From: Clostridia bacterium
Lineage (GTDB): Bacteria > Bacillota > Clostridia > Oscillospirales > CAG-272
Length of the DNA stretch: 6,681 bases
Assembly (NCBI GenBank): GCA_017382555.1
Contig: JAFOAB010000020.1
Location: 1-6,681, forward strand
Reading direction: 5' to 3'
Shown here: piece by piece, positions 1 through 4,985 of the stretch
How the letters are laid out: every line of letters begins with the position of its first letter
Numbering within the stretch: position 1 is the stretch's first letter
Program-made: the position numbers and the translations under genes
Notes under the pieces: generated by a model
Told to the model about the DNA's origin: nothing
Database searches by the model: none
Seen by the model: the letters and a program-made list of their open reading frames with translations, nothing else

Positions 1-37
1 AATGACATTAGGTCACATTAGATTTAATTTACCTAAT

Positions 38-64
38 AAAAAGCCTTCCCCTTTGAGGGGAAGG
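38..64 (-). terminator. Rho-independent terminator formed by the outer arm of the repeat
   Basis: Read on the minus strand, the 8-bp G+C-rich stem CCTTCCCC/GGGGAAGG (loop of 5) is followed by C and then TTTTT (42 down to 38). This is the normal layout of an intrinsic terminator. It lies about 100 nt downstream of the methyltransferase stop and is the best end point for that two-gene transcript. The nearer hairpin at 142-161 has no T-run after it on the minus strand, so it is a poorer candidate. Confidence 0.55.
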
Positions 65-164
65 TGGCGCCGCAGGCGGCGGATGAGGTGTTTCTGCGGG
101 AGGAGCAAGCCCCTCCCCTACCTTTCTCCGCTTCGCGGTCCCCTTCTCCCACAGGAGAAGGCTT
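41..164. repeat. Composite hairpin repeat (MITE/REP-like, non-coding)
   Basis: A 124-bp element whose two ends are imperfect inverted copies of each other (AAGCCTTCCCC at the left, GGAGAAGGCTT at the right). Each end is itself a hairpin: CCTTCCCC/GGGGAAGG at 44-64 and CCTTCTCC/GGAGAAGG at 142-161. Between them are three more short stems: GCCGC/GCGGC at 69-80, GGGAGG/CCTCCC at 98-117 and CCGC/GCGG at 128-138. No convincing reading frame or target-site duplication is visible. From memory, related sequences containing a GGATGAGGTG core recur in gut Firmicutes genomes, which suggests a dispersed non-autonomous repeat. That recurrence cannot be shown from one window. It lies 4 bp past the stop codon of the adjacent methyltransferase gene. 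Confidence 0.6.
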
Positions 165-168
165 AATC

Positions 169-1302
169 TTACTTTTTCTGCAGGGTTTTAGAGGATTTAA
201 AGAACTGATACAGTCTGCACGGTATCATACCGTTATAGAGCTTTCTGACCTTATCGGCGCGTTTGCCGTAGTGTCTTTCAAACTGCTCGTCGGAGGTTAG
301 GATATACACCTGCCACGGGTCGAGCGCGGCAAAGGTCTTGCCGATCTCGCCATACAGCTTTTCGACCTCCTGATAGCTCATAAGTCTTTCGCCGTACGGA
401 GGATTTGTTACCACAGTTCCCCTCTCGCCGTTGTTTTTCAGCTCAAGGGCATCCATTTCGTATGCGTTTATAAGCTCCGCAACACCTGCACGTGCGGCAT
501 TCTGCTTTGTGAGGCGAATTGCGGCGGGGTCGATATCCGTTGCGTTTGCACGGAAATCGGTCTTTACGATGCTATCGTGCGCCTCCTCGCGCGCTCTTCT
601 CCACATCTCCGCGCTTATCTGCGGGAATTCCTCTGCGGCAAAGGAGCGGTTCATTCCGGGTGCGCGCTTTTGCATCATCATTGCCGCTTCTATCGCGATC
701 GTTCCGCTACCGCAGAAGGGATCCCACAAAAGAACGTTCTCGCGCGGGCGGCTGATGGCGGCAATTGCGGCGGCAAGAGTTTCCCTGAGGGGTGCCGCAA
801 CGCTTTCGGGTCTATAACCGCGCTTATGAAGCGGTGCACCCGAGGTCTCGATCATATAGTACGCAATATCGCGGAGTATGAAAAACTCCACGCGGTACTT
901 GTTCTCCGTTTCGGGGAAACGGCTGATACCGTAAATGGGGGAAAGGCGGTTAACTATCGCCTTTTTAATTATCTTTTGGCAGTCGGGCACGGAAAACAGC
1001 GCGCTCTTTATTGCGTGTCCCGTTACGGGGAAGGCATCGTTTTTGCCGATCCATTCCTCCCACGGAAGCGCGGCGGCACCGTCAAAAAGCTCGGTAAAGG
1101 TTGTGGCGCGGCATTCGCCCATTTTTATGTATACCCTCTCCGCAAAGCGCAGAAAGATGTTGCATCTTGCAATAGCGTTGATATCACCCTGAAAGGTGAC
1201 TCTGCCGTCCATCGTGTCGATGCGCTGATATCCGAGCGCGTCAATCTCCTCTCCAAGGAGCTTTTCCAGCCCAAAAAGGCAGGTGGCAACGTAAGTGTAC
1301 AT
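169..1302 (-). CDS. rlmL: THUMP-domain class I SAM-dependent 23S rRNA guanine-N2 methyltransferase (RlmL/YpsC type)
   Basis: A 377-residue cytoplasmic RNA methyltransferase of the COG0116 family. Relatives methylate N2 of a guanine in 23S rRNA (G2445 in E. coli). The N-terminal part (about 1-155) holds the ferredoxin-like and THUMP RNA-binding regions. It is followed by the family signature GAPLHKRGYR (155-164) and the UPF0020-type Rossmann methyltransferase domain (about 165-370). SAM-binding motif I is DPFCGSGT (194-201), the acidic second-strand region is around DIDP (256-259), and the catalytic NPPYGER motif is at 300-306. The length fits the stand-alone Gram-positive form (B. subtilis YpsC), not the roughly 700-residue RlmKL fusion of enterobacteria. 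The ATG shares one base with the upstream gene's stop (TAATG), with GAGG 10 nt upstream, which suggests translational coupling. The exact target guanine is inferred from the family. Confidence 0.92.
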   Translation of the reverse strand: MYTYVATCLFGLEKLLGEEIDALGYQRIDTMDGRVTFQGDINAIARCNIFLRFAERVYIKMGECRATTFTELFDGAAALPWEEWIGKNDAFPVTGHAIKSALFSVPDCQKIIKKAIVNRLSPIYGISRFPETENKYRVEFFILRDIAYYMIETSGAPLHKRGYRPESVAAPLRETLAAAIAAISRPRENVLLWDPFCGSGTIAIEAAMMMQKRAPGMNRSFAAEEFPQISAEMWRRAREEAHDSIVKTDFRANATDIDPAAIRLTKQNAARAGVAELINAYEMDALELKNNGERGTVVTNPPYGERLMSYQEVEKLYGEIGKTFAALDPWQVYILTSDEQFERHYGKRADKVRKLYNGMIPCRLYQFFKSSKTLQKK

Positions 1303-2228
1303 TAATCTATATCCTCAATAACCTTTTCCGGCGGGTCAAGCAGAACGTAGGGATTTTTGATAAAGCGGCGCATCATCTTAAATGCACCCGCATAGTAAAA
1401 TCCGTCGCAAATTCTTTCGTCGGTAACAACGGTAATATCCATAACGGGACGTATCTCCACCGTTCCGTCATCCTTAACGTGCGTTTCCTTGCGCTTTGCG
1501 CCGTAGGAAAGGAAGATGGGGAGATTACCGAAATTGTAAAGATGATGGTAAATGGGCGGGATACCGAGGCTTCCCATACTCGTTATAATAAACGAGCCGT
1601 GGAAGGGGCTTACGCGGAGAAGGAACTTGGGAAGAGAGAAATAATAATCCAAGAACTCCAGCACGCGAACGGCAAAACGCAAAAGGAAGCGCGGAAGGTA
1701 TGTAAGCACCTTTGCGGTCTTGTCAAAATCGCTGTTGGATTCGAGATTTGTGTTCTCCTCGATTACCTTGTTGAACTTTTTATATACGTCAACAACGGTA
1801 TCCGTAGGCTCGAAATAGCACTTTACGACCGTGTCGGGGCTGTCAAGCGAAAGCTCCTTTTTAACGGTCATAACTACCTCGATATTATTTCTTGCAAAGA
1901 CGCGCTGGCCCGCGATAAAGCGGTTGATCGCAGGGCGCTGAGATACGGTGCGTACGTAAGCGGCAAGAAAAATATGTAGCATACCCATATTGATATTGCC
2001 CGCCGCCTTCTGCTCGCGCAAAAACTTTTCACAGGCGGTTATATCTATAGTTTCGGTAAAAAGATTCTGTGTATCGTTACGCGTTTTCATAATAAAGGGA
2101 GAAACCATCGCCATAGGAGAGATCGTACGCAATCTTCTTCCATCCGGTCTGTCTCCGAAACGGCGCTTTCTCGGTTTTTTCTGTACCTCTGTGTTGCCCT
2201 TCTTAATTTCTGTGGCGGTATTGTTCAT
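1302..2228 (-). CDS. Stand-alone E2/CAT-fold acyltransferase-like protein with altered catalytic motif
   Basis: A 308-residue protein resembling the catalytic domain of 2-oxoacid dehydrogenase E2 subunits and chloramphenicol acetyltransferase. The fold signature is seen in FIITSMGSLG (213-222), matching the E2 'TISNLG' strand, and in the C-terminal DERICDGFYYAGAF (270-283), matching the E2 DHRVxDG and CAT HAVCDGF motifs. The catalytic His position is Glu271, whereas the Asp of HxxxDG is kept (D275). There is no lipoyl or E1/E3-binding domain, and no E1 or E3 gene nearby, so it is not a true dehydrogenase-complex subunit. The N-terminus is very basic (residues 9-34). Residues 175-206 form an unusual aromatic, Arg-rich and hydrophobic segment that may bind membrane or lipid. 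Databases usually name such proteins '2-oxo acid dehydrogenase subunit E2'; the real substrate is unknown. The start has GGAGG 5 nt upstream. It is the first gene of a unit with the downstream methyltransferase. Confidence 0.8.
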   Translation of the reverse strand: MNNTATEIKKGNTEVQKKPRKRRFGDRPDGRRLRTISPMAMVSPFIMKTRNDTQNLFTETIDITACEKFLREQKAAGNINMGMLHIFLAAYVRTVSQRPAINRFIAGQRVFARNNIEVVMTVKKELSLDSPDTVVKCYFEPTDTVVDVYKKFNKVIEENTNLESNSDFDKTAKVLTYLPRFLLRFAVRVLEFLDYYFSLPKFLLRVSPFHGSFIITSMGSLGIPPIYHHLYNFGNLPIFLSYGAKRKETHVKDDGTVEIRPVMDITVVTDERICDGFYYAGAFKMMRRFIKNPYVLLDPPEKVIEDID

Positions 2229-2233
2229 AAGAA

Positions 2234-2238
2234 CCTCC
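2234..2238 (-). promoter_or_regulatory. Ribosome binding site of the E2/CAT-fold gene
   Basis: GGAGG on the minus strand, 5 nt before the ATG at 2228. It is a near-consensus Shine-Dalgarno sequence and fixes the start. Confidence 0.75.
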
Positions 2239-2258
2239 GTTTTTTGTTGTACTTGCTC

Positions 2259-2287
2259 ATTTTATCACAAATATATCAGAATTACAA
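2259..2287 (-). promoter_or_regulatory. SigA-type promoter of the E2/CAT-fold and methyltransferase unit
   Basis: On the minus strand, TTGTAA (2287-2282) is separated by 17 bp from TAAAAT (2264-2259). This matches 4/6 and 5/6 of the housekeeping consensus at ideal spacing. The predicted transcript start is about 25 nt before the ATG. It lies directly downstream of the protease gene's terminator, so the two units are probably transcribed separately. Confidence 0.6.
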
Positions 2288-2289
2288 GC

Positions 2290-2324
2290 AAAAAAAGAAA
2301 ACTCGCAACGCGAGCTTTCTTTTT
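2290..2324 (-). terminator. Rho-independent terminator of the HtrA-like gene
   Basis: On the minus strand a CTCGC/GCGAG stem with a GTT loop (2314-2302) is followed by TTTTCTTTTTTT (2301-2290). A-rich and T-rich flanks can extend the stem to 2324/2292 with one mismatch. It begins 8 bp after the protease stop codon. The plus strand also shows a T-rich run after the stem, but no plus-strand gene ends here. Confidence 0.8.
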
Positions 2325-2332
2325 GTCTGATA

Positions 2333-3721
2333 TTATGCAATATCGGATACCGAGCTTTCGGTGAAGGTGATATCCACCTTCATTTCCTCGCCGTTACGGA
2401 TAAGCGTAACGGTTACGGTATCGCCAACGTAAACTCCGAGCATAAAATCTACGATGTTATGTACTCTGTCCGCCATTACGGTCTCCCCCTTTGCGGAAAG
2501 GGAAACTATAATATCACCCACAAAAACCTTACCGGTTGCCGCAGAGGACGCAACGATCTCCTGTACAACCACCTTTTCCCTGCGGAGGACAGCACCCGTA
2601 GCCGAATCTATAACGGTATAGGGCGCCTCGGCAGCAACGGAAATACCGAGCAAGCACTTTTTAATATTCTTTACACCGTACGTCTCGCTTGAATGGATGA
2701 TGTTATTTGCGGCGCGGAATGCAATGTCGGAGGGGATGATGTATCCTATTCCCTCGACCTGATCGTCGATATTCTTTGCAACGACAACGCCGATAACCTT
2801 GCCGTCTCTGTCAAACAAAGCGCCGCCGCTGTTACCGTGATTCAGCGGGGTGTCCGTACGCAAAAGGCGCATAACCACCTTGCCGTTATTATCCGCCCTA
2901 TCCACCTCAAGCTCCATGGAGTCCATACTGACGGTACCGACGGATACCGCAAGCCCCATGGACTTTGCGTTTCCGATGGTGTACACGGTCTCACCCAGCT
3001 TTGCTGTGGAGGAGGAGCGTGTCTCAACTGCCGCTGCATTACCGTTTTTTATAAGATCGCTGTTGGTGATCTTAAGAACGGCAATATCAAACGTCGCCGT
3101 ACCGCCAACAAAAACCGCAGGTATCTGAAGATCGGTCTGCTCCAAGCCGTAAAGACGAACGTAGATCTCCTCACTTAATTTTTCCTTGGAGGTGCTATCG
3201 TATACCGCGTGATAATTTGTAATTACGTACGCATCTCCCTTTTCCTTATCCAGCTTGTAAATAAAGCCGGATGCGGCACTGCCGCCCTTTGAGGTGCTGG
3301 AAAACGTCGAGCCCTGTGTGCGGTAGTTAAAATATGAAATCACGGAAACGGCGGAAAGCGCCGCGTTATTTATCGTCTGCACAAGAGCATCCGCACCGTC
3401 AATACCAAGCACGTCGCGCTTGTACTCCTCTGCAGTGCCCGTGTAGCCCTGCTTTACAGCGGCGGCATAAAGCGTCTCAAACGACGCATTGAGAAGCGAA
3501 AAATCCTCGCCGTCCTTTCCGTCTGTGCCATCCTTACCGTCACTGCCGTCCGCCCCCTTAAGGGAGGCAAGCCACTCCTGCTCGGAGCCGACAAAGCCGT
3601 TTTTCACCGCAATATCGTATGCGGTTTCACCGGATTCCGCCATGCAGGATGCAAGCGAGGGCACAAGAAGCATAAGGCACATAATGAGTGCCGTTATTTT
3701 TTTAAAGCTGTTTGAAAACAT
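2333..3721 (-). CDS. HtrA/DegP-like trypsin-fold serine protease, predicted lipoprotein with collagen-like linker and PDZ domain
   Basis: A 462-residue S1C-family protease, probably acting outside the membrane on misfolded or specific envelope proteins. Residues 1-26 form a lipoprotein signal: basic start, hydrophobic core and lipobox LASC with Cys26 as the likely lipidation site. Residues 34-59 and 84-109 are two copies of a module (AVKNGFVGS and AVKQGYTGT cores). Six Gly-X-Asp collagen-like triplets run from 56 to 73, overlapping the end of the first copy. The protease domain spans about 125-345. Its triad is visible as His171 (TNYHAV), Asp212 (FDIAVLKI) and Ser298 (HGNSGG). A C-terminal PDZ-like domain follows (about 350-455), with the VFVGDIIVSL peptide-binding-type strand at 399-408. 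The start has GAAAGG 6 nt upstream. Typical clostridial HtrA proteins have a transmembrane anchor, so lipid anchoring plus the linker is notable. It is monocistronic, with its own promoter and terminator. Confidence 0.9.
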   Translation of the reverse strand: MFSNSFKKITALIMCLMLLVPSLASCMAESGETAYDIAVKNGFVGSEQEWLASLKGADGSDGKDGTDGKDGEDFSLLNASFETLYAAAVKQGYTGTAEEYKRDVLGIDGADALVQTINNAALSAVSVISYFNYRTQGSTFSSTSKGGSAASGFIYKLDKEKGDAYVITNYHAVYDSTSKEKLSEEIYVRLYGLEQTDLQIPAVFVGGTATFDIAVLKITNSDLIKNGNAAAVETRSSSTAKLGETVYTIGNAKSMGLAVSVGTVSMDSMELEVDRADNNGKVVMRLLRTDTPLNHGNSGGALFDRDGKVIGVVVAKNIDDQVEGIGYIIPSDIAFRAANNIIHSSETYGVKNIKKCLLGISVAAEAPYTVIDSATGAVLRREKVVVQEIVASSAATGKVFVGDIIVSLSAKGETVMADRVHNIVDFMLGVYVGDTVTVTLIRNGEEMKVDITFTESSVSDIA

Positions 3722-3727
3722 AATAAA

Positions 3728-3733
3728 CCTTTC
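3728..3733 (-). promoter_or_regulatory. Ribosome binding site of the HtrA-like gene
   Basis: GAAAGG on the minus strand, 6 nt before the ATG at 3721. It supports the chosen start, which also gives a complete lipoprotein signal peptide. Confidence 0.65.
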
Positions 3734-3753
3734 AAAAAGTTACTGCATCCTTT

Positions 3754-3782
3754 ATAATATCACTTTTTTCTCAATAAATCAA
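3754..3782 (-). promoter_or_regulatory. SigA-type promoter of the HtrA-like gene
   Basis: On the minus strand, TTGATT (3782-3777) and TATTAT (3759-3754) are 17 bp apart, matching 4/6 and 5/6 of consensus. The inferred leader is about 25 nt and carries the GAAAGG ribosome binding site. It does not overlap the divergent promoter at 3846-3874. No CtsR- or CIRCE-type heat-shock operator was recognised around it. Confidence 0.55.
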
Positions 3783-3840
3783 CAAATACCGCAAAATACC
3801 TCAGAAGTTTCACCCCGCCTTCACATTTTGGGACGGCAAG

Positions 3841-3857
3841 TCGCATTGACAATGCGA
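3841..3857. promoter_or_regulatory. Perfect 17-bp palindrome over the -35 box (candidate operator)
   Basis: TCGCATTGACAATGCGA has two perfectly complementary 8-base arms around one central A. The -35 box of the plus-strand promoter (3846-3851) lies entirely inside it. A protein bound here would block sigma-factor contact, so a repressor site is a reasonable reading. I do not recognise it as the site of a specific regulator, and no regulator gene is in the window. A perfect palindrome of this size could also arise by chance in several kilobases. Confidence 0.4.
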
Positions 3858-3874
3858 AAAGCGTATGATAAAAT
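3846..3874 (+). promoter_or_regulatory. Strong extended -10 promoter of the DUF2007-SDR-glycosyltransferase operon
   Basis: A consensus TTGACA (3846-3851), a 17-bp spacer, and TAAAAT (3869-3874) preceded by TGA, which gives an extended -10. The -10 ends 30 bp before the ATG at 3905 and the leader carries AAAGGAG. It is the strongest promoter-like sequence in the window and the only obvious one for the three plus-strand genes. Confidence 0.75.
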
Positions 3875-3890
3875 GAAGTAAAGAAATTTA

Positions 3891-3897
3891 AAAGGAG
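3891..3897 (+). promoter_or_regulatory. Ribosome binding site that decides the DUF2007 start
   Basis: AAAGGAG ends 7 nt before the ATG at 3905. An in-frame TTG at 3899 would sit only 1 nt after it, too close for initiation, so the ATG is taken as the start. Confidence 0.8.
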
Positions 3898-3904
3898 CTT
3901 GATT

Positions 3905-4207
3905 ATGGCATTTTTTTCCGATGACAAAAAGCTTATTGAAAAAATAGAGGACGAAAAGATAGCATACCTCACCACCGCAAACGACTCGTTCGAGGCAGCT
4001 CTTATCTGCGAATTTCTGCGCGATGCGGGCATTCCTTGTATGGGCAAGGACAGAATCGTTTCCGCCACTGCAAAGGTATATACCGGCATTGCCAATATGG
4101 GCACCGATATATTCGTTGCCCGCCCAAAGCTTGAAGAGGCCAAGGAGCTCATCGCCGCTTATATGAACTGCGATTTCGTTGAGGCTGAGGATACGGAAAA
4201 TGAGTAA
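3905..4207 (+). CDS. DUF2007-type small protein (putative signal-transducing protein family)
   Basis: A 100-residue acidic, soluble protein with no signal peptide or membrane segment. Residues 20-88 fit the DUF2007 pattern: an initial strand YLTTAND, a helix beginning SFEAALICEFLRDAGIP (28-44) and a closing stretch TDIFVARPKLEEAKELI (67-83), like the ferredoxin-like halves of that family. Family members are called putative prokaryotic signal-transducing proteins, but no biochemical role is established. The last 11 residues are acidic and sit outside the domain. It is first in the operon, directly behind the strong promoter, and its last codons overlap the SDR start by 8 nt. That suggests coupled translation and a possible accessory role with the SDR or glycosyltransferase. 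The family call is from pattern recognition and is moderately sure. Confidence 0.72.
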   Translation: MAFFSDDKKLIEKIEDEKIAYLTTANDSFEAALICEFLRDAGIPCMGKDRIVSATAKVYTGIANMGTDIFVARPKLEEAKELIAAYMNCDFVEAEDTENE

Positions 4208-4982
4208 CACCGTTCTTATCACCGGAGGCTCCGGCGGAATCGGACTTTGCCTTGCGCGTGAATTTGCCGCAAACGGAAACGATATCATTCTCGTTTCCTC
4301 AAGCGAGGATCGCCTTATGAGAGCTAAGGCGGAGCTTGAGCGCGATTATGACGTTAGCGTCAGCTACATTGCCGCAGATCTTGCAAGCCACTGCGGAGCC
4401 GATGAGCTTTACCGCAAGGTATCGGAGACGGGCAAGACCGTCGACGTGCTTGTAAACAACGCGGGCTTTGGCGATTATGCAGAGTTTGTTGAAAGCGATT
4501 GGGCAAAGCAGGAGCGCATGGTAACGCTTAATGTCACCACGCTTATGCACCTCTGCCACCTCTTCGGTGCAGAAATGAAAAAGCGCGGCGGGGGCAGAAT
4601 ACTCAACATCGCATCCTGCGCGGCATTCGTGCCGGGCCCTTATATGAGCGTTTATTACGCATCGAAGGCGTTTGTGCTTTCCTTCTCCGAGGCACTTTAC
4701 GAGGAGCTGAAGGAATACGGCGTGTGCGTTACCGCGCTTTGCCTCGGCCCAACCACAACGGGCTTTACCTCCGCGGCGGATATGGGCAAGTGCACGATGT
4801 TCAAGAAGATAAAGCCCGACACCCCCGAGGCGGTTGCAAAAACGGGATATAAGGCGGTTATGAAGGGAAAGGCAGTAAAGTACCACGGTATGCCCACAAA
4901 GCTCACCAACCTCGGCAGCCGCTTGGCTCCCCGCTTCCTCACCCGTATTTCATCTAAAAACATCAACTCGAAACCGGAGTAA
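4200..4982 (+). CDS. Short-chain dehydrogenase/reductase (classical SDR, DltE/YqjQ-like)
   Basis: A 260-residue NAD(P)-dependent oxidoreductase with a Rossmann fold, predicted cytoplasmic. The cofactor-binding motif is TGGSGGIG (8-15), the stabilising NNAG is at 86-89, and the catalytic tetrad is complete: Asn111, Ser139, Tyr152 and Lys156 (YYASK). The residues after the second strand are Ser-rich (SSSEDRL, 33-39), with neither the clear NAD-type Asp nor an NADP-type Arg pair, so cofactor choice is open. The C-terminus (about 235-260) is basic and amphipathic. The ATG at 4200 was chosen over an upstream in-frame TTG (4179) because GAGG lies 9 nt before it and the protein then begins at the expected short distance before the first strand. 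It overlaps the DUF2007 gene by 8 nt and ends 3 nt before the glycosyltransferase. The substrate cannot be named from the sequence. Confidence 0.9.
   Translation: MSNTVLITGGSGGIGLCLAREFAANGNDIILVSSSEDRLMRAKAELERDYDVSVSYIAADLASHCGADELYRKVSETGKTVDVLVNNAGFGDYAEFVESDWAKQERMVTLNVTTLMHLCHLFGAEMKKRGGGRILNIASCAAFVPGPYMSVYYASKAFVLSFSEALYEELKEYGVCVTALCLGPTTTGFTSAADMGKCTMFKKIKPDTPEAVAKTGYKAVMKGKAVKYHGMPTKLTNLGSRLAPRFLTRISSKNINSKPE
4976..4979 (+). promoter_or_regulatory. Ribosome binding site of the glycosyltransferase
   Basis: GGAG lies 6 nt before the ATG at 4986, inside the last codons of the SDR gene. The tight packing supports co-transcription and probably coupled translation. Confidence 0.65.
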
Positions 4983-4985
4983 AAA

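Noticed and set aside
64..300. Plus-strand open frame across the hairpin repeat and the end of the methyltransferase gene
   Set aside because: It begins inside the repeat, overlaps the real gene antisense and has no domain signal.
577..1305. Long plus-strand open frame (242 codons) opposite the methyltransferase gene
   Set aside because: It lies fully antisense to a gene with clear THUMP and SAM motifs, has no recognisable domain and no good ribosome binding site. It is a frame shadow.
1302..2228. True dihydrolipoamide acyltransferase (E2) or chloramphenicol resistance enzyme
   Set aside because: It has no lipoyl or subunit-binding domain, no E1/E3 neighbours, and Glu replaces the catalytic His, so neither function is supported.
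3498..3556. Possible CRISPR or tandem-repeat array
   Set aside because: The repeats are 9-nt in-frame units encoding Gly-X-Asp triplets in the protease. There is no repeat-spacer pattern.
3899..3904. TTG at 3899 as the start of the DUF2007 gene
   Set aside because: It lies 1 nt after AAAGGAG, too close for initiation; the ATG at 3905 has ideal spacing.
3722..3904. Riboswitch, small RNA or tRNA in the divergent intergenic region
   Set aside because: Apart from the two promoters, ribosome binding sites and the palindrome, I see no cloverleaf, no recognised aptamer and no terminator. Both inferred leaders are only about 25 nt.
3821..4288. Minus-strand open frames across the divergent intergenic region and the DUF2007 gene
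   Set aside because: They run against a strong promoter, ribosome binding site and a recognisable protein family on the plus strand.
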